64,000 nucleotides of DNA from GCA-2733415 sp965178655 (GCA_965178655.1 OZ238266.1:2065712-2129711); one strand, 5' to 3'. Positions 1 to 8,813 are shown, counted from the first letter of the stretch. Notes: a model not told the origin generated them from the letters alone. Made by a program: numbers and translations.

Positions 1-1
1 C

Positions 2-1156
2 ACTTGTGGTTTTATCAATAATGCCAAAGAAGAGTCTGTAAATACTATACTAGAGTATATGCAGAAAAAAGAAGAAGGTGCGGTTGATAAGGTTTTTGTA
101 ACAGGATGTTTAAGTGAGCGTTATAAACCAGATTTAGAAAAAGATATTCCAGATGTAGATCAGTATTTTGGTACTACACAATTGCCACAATTGCTAAAAG
201 CATTAGGGGCAGACTATAAACACGAATTAATAGGAGAGCGGTTAACAACCACTCCAAAAAATTATGCTTATTTAAAAATAGCCGAAGGCTGTGATAGACC
301 ATGTTCATTCTGTGCCATTCCTTTAATGCGCGGAAAACACAAATCTACACCTATAGAAAACTTGGTTATAGAAGCCGAAAAATTGGCTGCTAACGGCGTT
401 AAAGAACTTATTTTAATAGCACAAGATCTAACATATTATGGTTTAGATTTATACAAAAAAAGAAACCTGGCAGAGCTGCTTAAAGCACTCGTTGCCGTAG
501 AGGGTATAGAGTGGATTAGATTGCACTATGCTTTCCCGACAGGCTTTCCGATGGATGTATTAGAATTAATGAAAAAGGAACCTAAAATTTGTTACTATTT
601 AGATATTCCTTTACAGCATATAGCTGATGAGTTACTAAAATCTATGAAACGCGGTACTACTCAGAAAAAAACCACTAAGCTTATTCAAGATTTTAGAACA
701 TTAGTACCAGAAATGGCAATACGTACCACATTAATTGTTGGTTACCCTGGCGAAACACAAGAACATTTTGAAACTTTAAAACAATGGGTTTCAGACATGC
801 GTTTTGAGCGTCTTGGGTGTTTTACATACTCTCATGAAGAAAACACACATGCCTATAGCTTAGAAGATAATGTTCCTGAAGATGTAAAGCAACAGCGTGC
901 TAATGAAATAATGGAGATACAAACGCAAATTTCTTGGGAGCTAAACCAAGAAAAAGTAGGACAAACATTCCGTTGTATTATTGACCGCAAAGAAGGTAAC
1001 TATTTTGTAGGACGTACAGAGTTTGACTCGCCAGATGTTGATAACGAGGTTTTAATTGATGCCGAAAAATACTATCTTAAACAAGGTGAGTTTGCAGATA
1101 TTACCATAGTAGAAGCCGCAGATTTTGATTTGTATGGTATTGTAAAAGAGGATTAG
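2..1156 (+). CDS. rimO: Ribosomal protein S12 methylthiotransferase RimO (5' truncated)
   Basis: Radical SAM enzyme that beta-methylthiolates an aspartate of ribosomal protein S12. The open frame runs in from the left edge (T-C-G-F-I-N-N-A-K precedes the first in-frame ATG at 59), so that ATG is internal and the true start lies outside the window. The frame shows the end of the N-terminal UPF0004 domain (Cys in TCGF and VTGCLSERY), then the radical SAM CxxxCxxC motif in CDRPCSFCAIP (cysteine codons at 290, 302 and 311), and a C-terminal TRAM-like domain ending in DFDLYGI. The TGCLSERY and CDRPCSFCAIP combination fits RimO better than MiaB. The convergent lipoprotein gene ends 21 bases downstream. 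Confidence 0.95.
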   Translation, partial: TCGFINNAKEESVNTILEYMQKKEEGAVDKVFVTGCLSERYKPDLEKDIPDVDQYFGTTQLPQLLKALGADYKHELIGERLTTTPKNYAYLKIAEGCDRPCSFCAIPLMRGKHKSTPIENLVIEAEKLAANGVKELILIAQDLTYYGLDLYKKRNLAELLKALVAVEGIEWIRLHYAFPTGFPMDVLELMKKEPKICYYLDIPLQHIADELLKSMKRGTTQKKTTKLIQDFRTLVPEMAIRTTLIVGYPGETQEHFETLKQWVSDMRFERLGCFTYSHEENTHAYSLEDNVPEDVKQQRANEIMEIQTQISWELNQEKVGQTFRCIIDRKEGNYFVGRTEFDSPDVDNEVLIDAEKYYLKQGEFADITIVEAADFDLYGIVKED

Positions 1157-1177
1157 TTAGTCTGCAGCATTTAACAA

Positions 1178-2092
1178 TTAATCAAACGGTACATCATAAT
1201 CTATACTGCTATTGGTGGTTGTTATTGTACCAAAGGTATAGGTGTCAGAAATCATAATGGTATTGTTATTTGCATTTACAAGAACCATGTCTTCAATTTC
1301 AATTATACAGGTAAAAACCTGACTTTTGTTATGGCTATTGTATTGGTCATAAACAGTGCTTTCGGTAATATTATTGTTTAAATAATCTGGGCCAATAGCG
1401 GCATCAGTAATATCATTTGTAGGGTTTCCGTCGCCGTTAGTATCTTCATAACGTGTTATAATACCATCATTATCATCATCATTATCAAGGTAATTGGGTA
1501 TGCCATCGGCATCAGAATCTAAAGCATCAGAAATGTCACCATCATCATTTTGGTCGGCATCTTCTTGTATGGTAGGTATATTATCGCCATCATCATCAGA
1601 GTCTAAATAGTTAGGTATACCATCACCATCAGTATCTGTAGGGTTTGTAGAGGGGTCATTATCGTTATCTATATTAGCGTCTTCTAAACTGGCTAAAATA
1701 CCATCGTTATCGTCTTCAATAAGTGTTGTATAAAACTGAACAGTACCATTAGTAGCTTCAGAGTCGGTAATTATTTCAGGACTACTAGGTGGTAAGGAGT
1801 TACAAAAAATAGCCGAAGGATCTCCTGTATAGCTCCGGTGATTAAAAGTATAGCTTGTTGATAGGGCAGATGAAAACTCACCAACAGTGGTGAAATTAGT
1901 TAAATCTGCTATAGGCAACCTTGCCGATAATGACTCTGGAGGGGTGTCTTTAACAGTGTAAACAATAATATCATCATTCCCTTCACAGTACTCCAATGTA
2001 TTTGAAAAATCTAGGCTAGTAATAAAAACGTCGCCATCATTACATGAAAAAATAAGTAATACGCAGCAGAAGGAAAGTATAGTTTTAAACAT
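1178..2092 (-). CDS. Lipoprotein with thrombospondin type 3-like calcium repeats
   Basis: No precise function recognised. The 304-residue protein begins with a lipoprotein signal (LLIFSC, lipidated Cys at residue 17). Its middle (about residues 126-235) is a run of Asp/Asn-rich repeats such as DTDGDGIPNYLDSDDDGD, the pattern of thrombospondin type 3 or EF-hand-like calcium-binding loops. The last 70 residues are Thr/Asn-rich and resemble nothing I know. It is probably anchored in the outer membrane and stiffened by calcium. The gene at 8887 carries the same kind of repeats behind an FKBP-like domain, so the two may be distant relatives. It stands alone, convergent with rimO and divergent from the cysteine desulfurase gene. 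Confidence 0.8.
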   Translation of the reverse strand: MFKTILSFCCVLLIFSCNDGDVFITSLDFSNTLEYCEGNDDIIVYTVKDTPPESLSARLPIADLTNFTTVGEFSSALSTSYTFNHRSYTGDPSAIFCNSLPPSSPEIITDSEATNGTVQFYTTLIEDDNDGILASLEDANIDNDNDPSTNPTDTDGDGIPNYLDSDDDGDNIPTIQEDADQNDDGDISDALDSDADGIPNYLDNDDDNDGIITRYEDTNGDGNPTNDITDAAIGPDYLNNNITESTVYDQYNSHNKSQVFTCIIEIEDMVLVNANNNTIMISDTYTFGTITTTNSSIDYDVPFD

Positions 2093-2202
2093 ATTGTTTG
2101 TTGGGTGTTTTTGTGTCTATACAAATTAACGAATATTAGTTGATAATTAGTCTAATTAACGTAATTTTACCACTTAATAATATAGAATAATACCAATATA
2201 AC

Positions 2203-3351
2203 GTGAATAAAGTATATTTTGATAGTGCTGCAACAACTTGTGTAAGTGAAAAAGTTATTGCTGCAATGACGGCTTGTTTAACAAATGAATACGGTAACCC
2301 ATCATCTACACATGGTTTTGGTAGAAGTGCCAAAGTATTAATAGAGCAAGCTCGAAAAAATATAGCAAAACAGCTGCATGTAACCCCTTCCGAAATTATA
2401 TTTACTTCTGGAGGAACGGAGGCCGATAATTTTGTGCTAAACTCTGCTGTTAGAGATTTAGGGGTACAACGAATTATTACATCAAAAATAGAACACCACG
2501 CTATTGGTCATGCTTGTGAGGCTTTACACAGTACATACAACACCATTATAGATTATGTTAATCTTGATGAAAATGGTAGTGTAAAAATTGATAACTTATC
2601 AGAATTATTATCAGAAAATAAAGGTAAAACATTAGTCAGTTTAATGCATGTTAATAATGAACTGGGTACAATATTAGATATAGAAAAGGTAGCAAGTTTA
2701 TGTACACAACATAAGGCATTATTACATAGTGATACAGTACAATCTATAGGACATTATAATGTAGATTTAAGTAAATTGGCGATAGATTTTTGTGCGGTTA
2801 GTGCACATAAATTTCACGGACCAAAAGGTGTAGGCTTTGCATTTATGCGTAAAAATAGTGGTTTACATCCGTTAATTTATGGTGGTAGTCAAGAGCGTGG
2901 ATTTAGAGCAGGTACAGAATCGGTACATAATATTGTAGGTTTAGATGTAGCATATGCTGAGGCTTATAACAATCTAGAAAAAGATAGTGCGTACATAAAA
3001 AGTTTAAAAGCTTATTTTATTCAAGAAATTACCAAAGCAATTCCTGAGGTTAAATTTAATGGCGTGTCTGGTAATATGGATGAAAGCACGTACACATTAG
3101 TAAATATACTACTTCCGATAACTGCTCAAAAGGCATTAATTGTGTTATTTCAGTTAGATTTGAAAGGTATTGCTTGCTCAAAAGGAAGTGCTTGCCAAAG
3201 TGGCTCATCTAAGGGGTCGCATGTATTGTCTGAAATTCTTAAAGGTGATGATATGCAAAAACCATCATTGCGTTTTTCATTTTCAAAATATAATACCACT
3301 CAAGAAATAGACTATGTTATTAAAACATTAAAAGAATTTGTATTGTCTTAA
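2203..3351 (+). CDS. Cysteine desulfurase, NifS/IscS family
   Basis: PLP-dependent class V aminotransferase-fold enzyme that removes sulfur from L-cysteine as an enzyme persulfide, for iron-sulfur clusters or tRNA thiolation. The 382 residues match the usual family length. The N-terminal YFDSAATT block, TSGGTEADN, the PLP lysine in SAHKFHGPKG (K203) and the active-site loop ACSKGSACQSG (catalytic Cys probably C331) are all present. The start is a GTG (GTG AAT AAA GTA TAT) in exactly the place where the family begins. No scaffold or other isc/suf gene is adjacent, so this could be a general-purpose or tRNA-thiolation desulfurase; I therefore give no gene symbol. Confidence 0.93.
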   Translation: MNKVYFDSAATTCVSEKVIAAMTACLTNEYGNPSSTHGFGRSAKVLIEQARKNIAKQLHVTPSEIIFTSGGTEADNFVLNSAVRDLGVQRIITSKIEHHAIGHACEALHSTYNTIIDYVNLDENGSVKIDNLSELLSENKGKTLVSLMHVNNELGTILDIEKVASLCTQHKALLHSDTVQSIGHYNVDLSKLAIDFCAVSAHKFHGPKGVGFAFMRKNSGLHPLIYGGSQERGFRAGTESVHNIVGLDVAYAEAYNNLEKDSAYIKSLKAYFIQEITKAIPEVKFNGVSGNMDESTYTLVNILLPITAQKALIVLFQLDLKGIACSKGSACQSGSSKGSHVLSEILKGDDMQKPSLRFSFSKYNTTQEIDYVIKTLKEFVLS

Positions 3352-3431
3352 GTGCTGGCTATAGTAAAACTGTCATCTTAAAAAAAACACCTTATATTGT
3401 ACACCGTAAATAGTTGTATAAATTATAAGAC

Positions 3432-4652
3432 ATGACAAAAATTAAAATATTAAGCAGCATACTTTTAGTGCTCCTAGTTTCTTGTAAACCCGATTCAGTT
3501 AAGACTTTAAAAACAGGTACTTATAGGGCGGTATTACAAGTGAAAGACGCCAAAGAGCTCCCGTTTACTTTTACAGTAAACCCCCAAGAAACAATTACAA
3601 TTTATAATGCAGAAGAGCGTATAGCGGTAGATGCACCTATTATAAAAGGCGATTCGGTATATATTAAATTGCCTTTTTTTGATGCTAAAATAACAGCTTT
3701 TATTAATGATAGTGGTAGTTTAAATGGGTACTATACTAAGGAAAACCGAAACAATAAAGTTGTGTTTTCTGCAATGCATGATGTCTATTTTAGATATCCA
3801 ACAGATGTAAAAACAGTATCTGTAGCAGGAGAATGGGAGGTAACCTTTAGTCATAATTCACCAAATAGTTATAAAGCAAAAGGTGTGTTTAGAGCGGGTG
3901 ATAATAACACTATTTCAGGAACATTTTTAACAGAAACAGGAGATTATCGTTTTTTAGAAGGTGCAATAAACGGAAACAATATAAGTTTAAGTTGTTTTGA
4001 TGGCACCCATGCTTTTTTGTTTGATGGTACTGTAGTTGGAGATAGTATTACTTCGGGTATGTTTTATTCTGGAAATACATATAAAGCCCCATGGGTAGCG
4101 GTTAGAAATTCAAATTTTGAGTTGGCGAATCCTAACACGCTTATAACACTAAAAGACGGACATGATACACTATCGTTTTCATTCCCAAATTTAGAAGGTG
4201 AAATGGTGTCATTAACCGATGCACAATTTAAAAATAAGGTTACGGTAATTCAGCTTATGGGAAGTTGGTGTCCTAATTGTATAGATGAAAGCACTTATTT
4301 AGGAGCGCTACATAGCTCTGGTAAATTTTCAGACTTACAAATAATAGGTTTGGCTTTTGAAAACAGTAAAACAATGGTTAAGGCTGTTAATCGTTTACAA
4401 AAATTAAAAGATAGACTGGCTATTAAATACCCTATTTTAGTTGCCCAAATAGGAACGGTTAGTAAGAAAAAAGCAGCAGAAAAATTACCAATGTTAAGCG
4501 AGGTAAAGTCTTATCCTACCACTATTTTTATAGATAAAGAGGGTAAGGTTAGAAAAATACATACAGGGTTTAATGGCCCTGCAACAGGCGATAAGTATAC
4601 AGCGTTTACTGAAGAGTTTGAAACATTCGTGGCAGAACTCCTTGCAGAGTAA
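3432..4652 (+). CDS. TlpA-like thioredoxin-fold lipoprotein
   Basis: Predicted envelope thiol-disulfide oxidoreductase. A lipobox (LLVSC, Cys 18) is followed by about 240 residues with no recognised domain, rich in beta-strand-like sequence, and then a C-terminal AhpC/TSA/TlpA-type thioredoxin domain. The redox motif is W-C-P-N-C (C280 and C283), followed by a SYPTTIFID segment containing the cis-proline expected of the fold. Such proteins in Bacteroidota reduce disulfides of exported proteins or assist cytochrome maturation; which applies here cannot be read from the sequence. The gene stands 80 bases after the desulfurase and ends at a strong hairpin shared with the convergent OmpA lipoprotein gene. 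Confidence 0.88.
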   Translation: MTKIKILSSILLVLLVSCKPDSVKTLKTGTYRAVLQVKDAKELPFTFTVNPQETITIYNAEERIAVDAPIIKGDSVYIKLPFFDAKITAFINDSGSLNGYYTKENRNNKVVFSAMHDVYFRYPTDVKTVSVAGEWEVTFSHNSPNSYKAKGVFRAGDNNTISGTFLTETGDYRFLEGAINGNNISLSCFDGTHAFLFDGTVVGDSITSGMFYSGNTYKAPWVAVRNSNFELANPNTLITLKDGHDTLSFSFPNLEGEMVSLTDAQFKNKVTVIQLMGSWCPNCIDESTYLGALHSSGKFSDLQIIGLAFENSKTMVKAVNRLQKLKDRLAIKYPILVAQIGTVSKKKAAEKLPMLSEVKSYPTTIFIDKEGKVRKIHTGFNGPATGDKYTAFTEEFETFVAELLAE

Positions 4653-4662
4653 GTAAAAGAAA

Positions 4663-4692
4663 AAGCCTCAAAAAAATATTTTTTTGAGGCTT
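4663..4692. terminator. Bidirectional intrinsic terminator
   Basis: An inverted repeat with AAGCCTCAAAAAAAT on the left and its complement on the right, ending in a T-run, lies between the convergent TlpA-like (+) and OmpA (-) genes. The A-tract on one side and the T-tract on the other let it work in both directions. Confidence 0.8.
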
Positions 4693-4713
4693 TTTTTATT
4701 TGTTAAAAGATGT

Positions 4714-5580
4714 TTATTCGCTTACAACACCTTCGGTAAGATTTTTCATTTCTGTTTCAATCATTTCGTAGAATTGATCTATTTTTGGTAATACTACAAT
4801 ACGTGTTCTACGGTTTTTAGCTCTATTTTGAACAGTATTGTTGTCTGCTAAAGGTACATAGTGACTTCTACCAGCAGCAATAAGTTGCTCAGGTTGAACG
4901 CCTAGTTTTTCAAGTACACGAACAATAGATGTTGCGCGTTTAACACTTAAATCCCAGTTGTCTATTAATACACCTTTACTGTACGATTTATTATCGGTAT
5001 GACTTTCAACCATACACTCAAAATTAGGTTTTCCGTTAACAACCTTAGCTACTTTAGCCAAAACACTTTTAGCTTCAGGTGTTACGTTGTAACTACCGCT
5101 TAAGAATAATAATTTATCAGCAATAGAAATAAAAACAACGCCTTTTTCAACGCTAATTTCAATATCTGGATCATCAATACCAACTTCTTTTTTCAAGCTA
5201 GAAACAATAGCCAGAGTTACACTGTCTTTTTTAGATATCGCATCTTGTAAACGTGTAATTTTAAGATCTTTTTCTCTCAAACTCTCTAAACTCATTTCAA
5301 GGTTAGTTGCACCTTTTGTAGTAAGCATAGTAAGATCTTTTGTGCTTTCTAAAAGTCCTTCATTTATTTCTTTTAAATTAATAAGTTGCTCTTTTAGTAA
5401 TTCAGCACGTGCAGAGTAGTTAGCACGGTCCTCTAAACAGCTGTTTAATTTAACAGTGGCAGTGTTTAGCAAATCTTGCGTCTTTTTTTGCTGACTTTCT
5501 AATGTTTTGAACTTTTTTTGTGATACACATGACCCTAATAAGGCAAGTGTAGCAATAGAAATAAAAATTTTTGTTTTCAT
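4714..5580 (-). CDS. OmpA-family peptidoglycan-binding lipoprotein
   Basis: Outer-membrane lipoprotein likely to tie the membrane to peptidoglycan. The 288 residues comprise a lipobox (LLGSC, Cys 18), a long helical stretch rich in Lys, Glu, Gln and Leu (about residues 20-135, probable coiled coil), and a C-terminal OmpA domain (about 140-255) with the signature regions VESHTDNKS, NWDLSVKRATSIVRVL and NRAKNRRTRIVVLP. The DxxLSxxRA and NRRxxI elements are the conserved peptidoglycan (diaminopimelate) binding features of the family. A possible Bacteroidota -7 element (TAacTTTG) lies at 5606-5613. It is transcribed divergently from the serine hydrolase at 5729. Confidence 0.9.
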   Translation of the reverse strand: MKTKIFISIATLALLGSCVSQKKFKTLESQQKKTQDLLNTATVKLNSCLEDRANYSARAELLKEQLINLKEINEGLLESTKDLTMLTTKGATNLEMSLESLREKDLKITRLQDAISKKDSVTLAIVSSLKKEVGIDDPDIEISVEKGVVFISIADKLLFLSGSYNVTPEAKSVLAKVAKVVNGKPNFECMVESHTDNKSYSKGVLIDNWDLSVKRATSIVRVLEKLGVQPEQLIAAGRSHYVPLADNNTVQNRAKNRRTRIVVLPKIDQFYEMIETEMKNLTEGVVSE

Positions 5581-5605
5581 AAGAGGTACATTTTTAGTAT
5601 TAGAA

Positions 5606-5613
5606 CAAAGTTA
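5606..5613 (-). promoter_or_regulatory. Possible -7 promoter element of the OmpA lipoprotein gene
   Basis: On the minus strand the sequence reads TAACTTTG, matching TAnnTTTG, 26 bases before the ATG. No TTG is visible at the usual distance upstream, so this is weaker than the tRNA and SRP RNA promoters. Confidence 0.45.
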
Positions 5614-5728
5614 TAATTTTAAAGCTAATATTTGTAAGAAGTTAACAGTTTTTTAACCTGAAAATTAAACACAATAATTACTTAGATTTTAATACCTTTA
5701 ACTATTAATAATTAAAAAGAATATTTAC

Positions 5729-6910
5729 ATGACTTATAAAATGATTACTGCAATTATATTACTTATCTCATGTTCATTATACGGACAAAATAATGATGGT
5801 TTAATTAGTGTAGAACGTGAGTTAGATTCCATATTTATGAGTTCAGAATTACCTGGGTTAGGGTTAATTGTAGTGAATAATGAAGCGGTATTGCTTCAAA
5901 AATCATTTGGAATGTCTGATGTGTCTCAGCAAAGAGAATTTAAAAGTAAAACTATTCAGAATATAGGCTCTGTTTCTAAGACATTCTTGGGTTTAGCATT
6001 AATGAAAGCAGTATCTCAAGGTGCGTTGCAGTTAGATGATGATATTAATATGTATTTACCTTTTAGAGTTGTGCATCCGCGCTACCCAAATAAGCCTATT
6101 ACCATTAGAAACTTAGCAAACCACAGTTCAGGGATTAATGATGATGCGTGTTATGATAAAAGCTATGTATTAACGGAGGGCAGTAATTTAGATTTGAGTA
6201 CTTACCCTAAACAAATACAAAAATATATAGGTAGTATACAAGCTAATAAAGATATAAGAGTGGCAGCGTTTTTAGAAAATGTATTGTCTAATAAAGGAAT
6301 GTGGTACACTAAAAAAAGCTTTACAAAACATGCGCCAGGAAAAGAATATAACTATAGTAATATAGGTGCTGCATTAGCTGCATTTGTGTTAGAGAAAGCC
6401 GTAGGATTGTCATATGAAGCATATACCGAAAAATACATTTTTGCACCACTTAATATGTTAGATACTGGCTGGAATGCAAAAACAGTAGCAATGCATAATC
6501 ATGCTGTTCGTTATTTTCCGGGACTATTACTTGTGCCAGATTATCATTTAATAACAAGTGCTGATGGTGCATTAATAACAAACACGACTGATTTTGGACG
6601 TTACTTAATTGAAGTGTTGCGTGGGTATAACGGAAAAGGAACACTGTTAAGTCCTGAGTCTTATACTGAAATGTTTAAGCGAACCGTTTTTAAAAAGGGA
6701 AGTAGTGGTGTTTTTTGGGGTATGAGTAGTAAAGGAAATCCAAACCATAGTGGTGCCGACCCTGGGGTGTTTACTATTGCAAAACTGTATCCTAAACAAA
6801 ATGTGGCTATTTTTATGATGACTAATATAAGTGCAGAGATGGATAAAGATTTAATTAAATCTTTAAGAGCTGTGTGGAGCGTTGTAAAAAAACATGATTG
6901 GAGTTTGTAA
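5729..6910 (+). CDS. Exported serine hydrolase, class C beta-lactamase-like
   Basis: Secreted serine hydrolase of the beta-lactamase/transpeptidase-like fold (COG1680 type). The signal peptide ends in SLYG and is followed by Gln. A LISC string just before it could be read as a lipobox, but the cleavage before Gln fits other exported proteins here better. The three catalytic motifs are present: SxxK at S81-K84 (SVSK), YxN at Y209-N211 (YSN) and HxG at H340-G342 (HSG). The 393-residue length is typical. The class includes beta-lactamases, D-aminopeptidases and esterases, and the substrate cannot be inferred. The nearest neighbours downstream are tRNA genes on the other strand. Confidence 0.87.
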   Translation: MTYKMITAIILLISCSLYGQNNDGLISVERELDSIFMSSELPGLGLIVVNNEAVLLQKSFGMSDVSQQREFKSKTIQNIGSVSKTFLGLALMKAVSQGALQLDDDINMYLPFRVVHPRYPNKPITIRNLANHSSGINDDACYDKSYVLTEGSNLDLSTYPKQIQKYIGSIQANKDIRVAAFLENVLSNKGMWYTKKSFTKHAPGKEYNYSNIGAALAAFVLEKAVGLSYEAYTEKYIFAPLNMLDTGWNAKTVAMHNHAVRYFPGLLLVPDYHLITSADGALITNTTDFGRYLIEVLRGYNGKGTLLSPESYTEMFKRTVFKKGSSGVFWGMSSKGNPNHSGADPGVFTIAKLYPKQNVAIFMMTNISAEMDKDLIKSLRAVWSVVKKHDWSL

Positions 6911-6927
6911 GATGTATATTCAATAAG

Positions 6928-7011
6928 TGCGCACGAGAAGACTCGAACTTCCACGGAGTTTCCTCCACTAACCCCTCAAGCTAGCGCGTCTACCAATTCC
7001 GCCACGTGCGC
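6928..7011 (-). tRNA. tRNA-Leu (anticodon GAG)
   Basis: Class II tRNA with a 7-bp acceptor stem (GCGCACG/CGTGCGC), the D-arm GCGGAATTGGTAGACGC, anticodon stem CTAGC/GTTAG with loop TTGAGGG (anticodon GAG), a long variable arm (TGGAGGAAACTCCG) and a TTCGAGT T-loop. CCA is not encoded. It is the last member of a minus-strand cluster with two tRNA-Lys genes. Confidence 0.95.
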
Positions 7012-7058
7012 AAATGAATATAATCAAAAAAAGTTAAGTAGAATACTTAACTTTTTAG

Positions 7059-7131
7059 TGATCTGGCTGGGGCTCGAACCCAGGACCCTCTCCTTAAAAG
7101 GGAGATGCTCTACCAACTGAGCTACCAGATC
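7059..7131 (-). tRNA. tRNA-Lys (anticodon TTT), copy 2 in transcript order
   Basis: Full cloverleaf with acceptor GATCTGG/CCAGATC, anticodon stem TCTCC/GGAGA and loop CTTTTAA (anticodon TTT), discriminator A, no encoded CCA. It is identical in sequence to the copy at 7178-7250. Confidence 0.96.
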
Positions 7132-7177
7132 GTAATCAAATATGTAAAAAAAAGCACTAAAAAATAATACTTTTTAG

Positions 7178-7250
7178 TGATCTGGCTGGGGCTCGAACCC
7201 AGGACCCTCTCCTTAAAAGGGAGATGCTCTACCAACTGAGCTACCAGATC
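7178..7250 (-). tRNA. tRNA-Lys (anticodon TTT), copy 1 in transcript order
   Basis: Identical to the neighbouring tRNA-Lys. The identity extends past the 3' end, covering 7169-7250 versus 7050-7131, which points to a recent tandem duplication or gene conversion. It is the promoter-proximal gene of the cluster. Confidence 0.96.
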
Positions 7251-7278
7251 ATTACAAACACATGCGTGATTGCGGGTG

Positions 7279-7308
7279 CAAATATACAAGGATAAATTAA
7301 TTTATCAA
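7279..7308 (-). promoter_or_regulatory. Promoter of the tRNA-Lys/Lys/Leu cluster
   Basis: On the minus strand TTG (7308-7306), a 19-base spacer and TATATTTG (7286-7279) give an exact match to the Bacteroidota housekeeping sigma consensus TTG-N19-TAnnTTTG. It lies 28 bases before the first tRNA-Lys. Confidence 0.85.
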
Positions 7309-7381
7309 GTCTTTTTTTTGTTATTTTTATAAAAAAAAAGAAGACATTTGTAACCACTTAATTAAGAGCAACTAATACAAA

Positions 7382-7900
7382 ATGATTATAACAATATTAG
7401 GGTATATGGGGGTAGGAAAATCAACCATAGCACAACAATTAGCAACAACTTTAGGGTATGAGTTTATTGATTTGGACGCATATATTGAGTTGAAAGAAAA
7501 TATGTCTGTAAATGATATATTTAAAACAAAAGGCGAGTTGTTCTTTAGAAAACAAGAACACCTGCATTTAAAAAGTGTTTTATCATTAAAAACTAATATT
7601 ATATTAGCTCTAGGTGGGGGGACACCTTGTTATGCTGGTAATATGCAGTTAATTGAAGATTCTGGGGCTAATACAGTATACTTAAAGATGTCTCCTAAAT
7701 TATTATCAAAAAGATTATTTGTAGAGAAAGATAACCGTCCGTTAATTAGTCACCTAAAAACAGAAGATAGCTTGTTGGAGTTTATTGCCATACATATATT
7801 TGAACGACAAGTATATTATCAAAAAGCAAAACATGTAATTACTACTGATGCTCTAACAGCTACAGATGTGGTATCTAAAATACGTGAAGGGTTAGCGTAA
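7382..7900 (+). CDS. aroK: Shikimate kinase
   Basis: Phosphorylates shikimate at O3 using ATP, in chorismate and aromatic amino acid biosynthesis. The 172 residues fit the family. Motifs are the P-loop GYMGVGKST (residues 7-15), the shikimate-binding DLDAYIE, LALGGGTPC, and the lid RPLI. No other aro gene is adjacent; chorismate is used by the isochorismate synthase encoded at 19575. Its last 26 bases overlap the 3' end of the convergent phosphoribosyltransferase gene, so no separate terminator fits between them. Confidence 0.95.
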   Translation: MIITILGYMGVGKSTIAQQLATTLGYEFIDLDAYIELKENMSVNDIFKTKGELFFRKQEHLHLKSVLSLKTNIILALGGGTPCYAGNMQLIEDSGANTVYLKMSPKLLSKRLFVEKDNRPLISHLKTEDSLLEFIAIHIFERQVYYQKAKHVITTDALTATDVVSKIREGLA

Positions 7901-8396
7901 TATAAGCTTGAGCGTTATCTTTATTAAAAACAATTTCTACATGCTCATTAATAGATGTGGAAAGTGATAGCCCTTTAAAGTCTGCTTTTACAGGGTATTT
8001 TTTATGATTACGATTAATAAGAACTGCTGTTTTTAACTTTTTTAGAGGCACTTCTAAAAAATGTTTTACACCATAAATTAAAGTCGCACCAGAGTGTAGC
8101 ACATCATCTATTAATACTACAGATTTATTGGTGTATTCATCTGGGTTAAGAGACGTTTTTATAGGAGATAACAACTCTTTTTTAGCAATGTTAACTTGGC
8201 ATAATACTATAGTTACATCAGAGTACTCACTAATAACACGTTGTAATTTTTTAGCAATTAAAAAACCATTTGTAGCAATACCAGCCAATATAATTTCTGA
8301 CTCATTACTATTACTTTCTAGTATTTGTAAAGCAATACGTCTTATTTTATGATTAATTTCAGTGTTGGTAAGTATAATATTGTTCTCTGTAGTCAT
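7875..8396 (-). CDS. Type I phosphoribosyltransferase-family protein (PyrR-like)
   Basis: Cytosolic phosphoribosyltransferase of 173 residues. The PRPP-binding signature VVLIDDVLHSGAT is at about residues 93-105, and the upstream IAGIATNG-type substrate loop is recognisable (ILAGIATNGFLIAKKL). The closest named family is PyrR or uracil phosphoribosyltransferase-like, as annotated in many flavobacteria, but no pyr gene is nearby and no attenuator is visible, so regulation of pyrimidine genes is not supported. The 3' end overlaps aroK by 26 bases on opposite strands. A TActTTTG element at 8428-8435 probably provides its promoter. Confidence 0.82.
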   Translation of the reverse strand: MTTENNIILTNTEINHKIRRIALQILESNSNESEIILAGIATNGFLIAKKLQRVISEYSDVTIVLCQVNIAKKELLSPIKTSLNPDEYTNKSVVLIDDVLHSGATLIYGVKHFLEVPLKKLKTAVLINRNHKKYPVKADFKGLSLSTSINEHVEIVFNKDNAQAYITLTLHVF

Positions 8397-8427
8397 AATT
8401 ATAGTGCTTAAATAAGTAACTCTTTTT

Positions 8428-8435
8428 CAAAAGTA
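8428..8435 (-). promoter_or_regulatory. -7 promoter element of the phosphoribosyltransferase gene
   Basis: The minus strand reads TACTTTTG (TAnnTTTG) 31 bases before the start codon, in the gap between this gene and hslR. No good TTG is seen upstream. Confidence 0.5.
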
Positions 8436-8441
8436 CATATT

Positions 8442-8813
8442 TTATTCCTCTTCTTCTGTATAAAACTCAATATCTCGTCTATCTTTTTTGGTAGGCCTTC
8501 CGCTGCCTTTTTTACGATAATAATCTTTAGAATATTTTAATAGATCTAAATGTTCAAAAGCTTCTTTTGGAGTGCAATCTTTCCTATATAAATCAACTAA
8601 TTTTGCGCCAACCCTATTCTTAGGAATATCTATAACGGTAATGGTGTAATTTATTTGATTTTTACGTAATGTAATAGTATCCGTAGCAAATACATCTCTT
8701 GATGGTTTTACTGCAGTATCATTAATACGAACATGACCTTTCTTACAAGCTTCACTAGCAAGGCTTCTGGTTTTAAAATACCGTATGCACCATAAATATT
8801 TGTCAATCCTCAT
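8442..8813 (-). CDS. S4-domain RNA-binding heat-shock protein 15 family
   Basis: Small RNA-binding protein of the Hsp15/HslR family, which in E. coli binds free 50S subunits carrying nascent chains. The start MRIDKYLWCIRYFKTR is preferred over the ATG five codons upstream (8828) because the family begins with this block. The S4 domain covers about residues 1-60 (RSLASEACKKGHVRIND) and the tail is basic and then acidic (KKGSGRPTKKDRRDIEF, then a run of Glu). It is about 123 residues long, close to the family. It sits between the phosphoribosyltransferase gene (same strand) and the divergent FKBP-like lipoprotein gene. Confidence 0.88.
   Translation of the reverse strand: MRIDKYLWCIRYFKTRSLASEACKKGHVRINDTAVKPSRDVFATDTITLRKNQINYTITVIDIPKNRVGAKLVDLYRKDCTPKEAFEHLDLLKYSKDYYRKKGSGRPTKKDRRDIEFYTEEEE

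Larger units (their letters stand above)
7050..7250 (-). repeat. Tandem tRNA-Lys duplication
   Basis: Two 82-base identical units (7050-7131 and 7169-7250) lie 119 bases apart, each containing one tRNA-Lys gene and the first bases of its 3' flank (a short T-rich/A-rich stretch). Confidence 0.9.

Noticed and set aside
59..61. ATG at 59 as the start of rimO
   Set aside because: Conserved RimO sequence (TCGFINNAKEES) is encoded upstream in the same frame, so the gene is truncated by the window edge.
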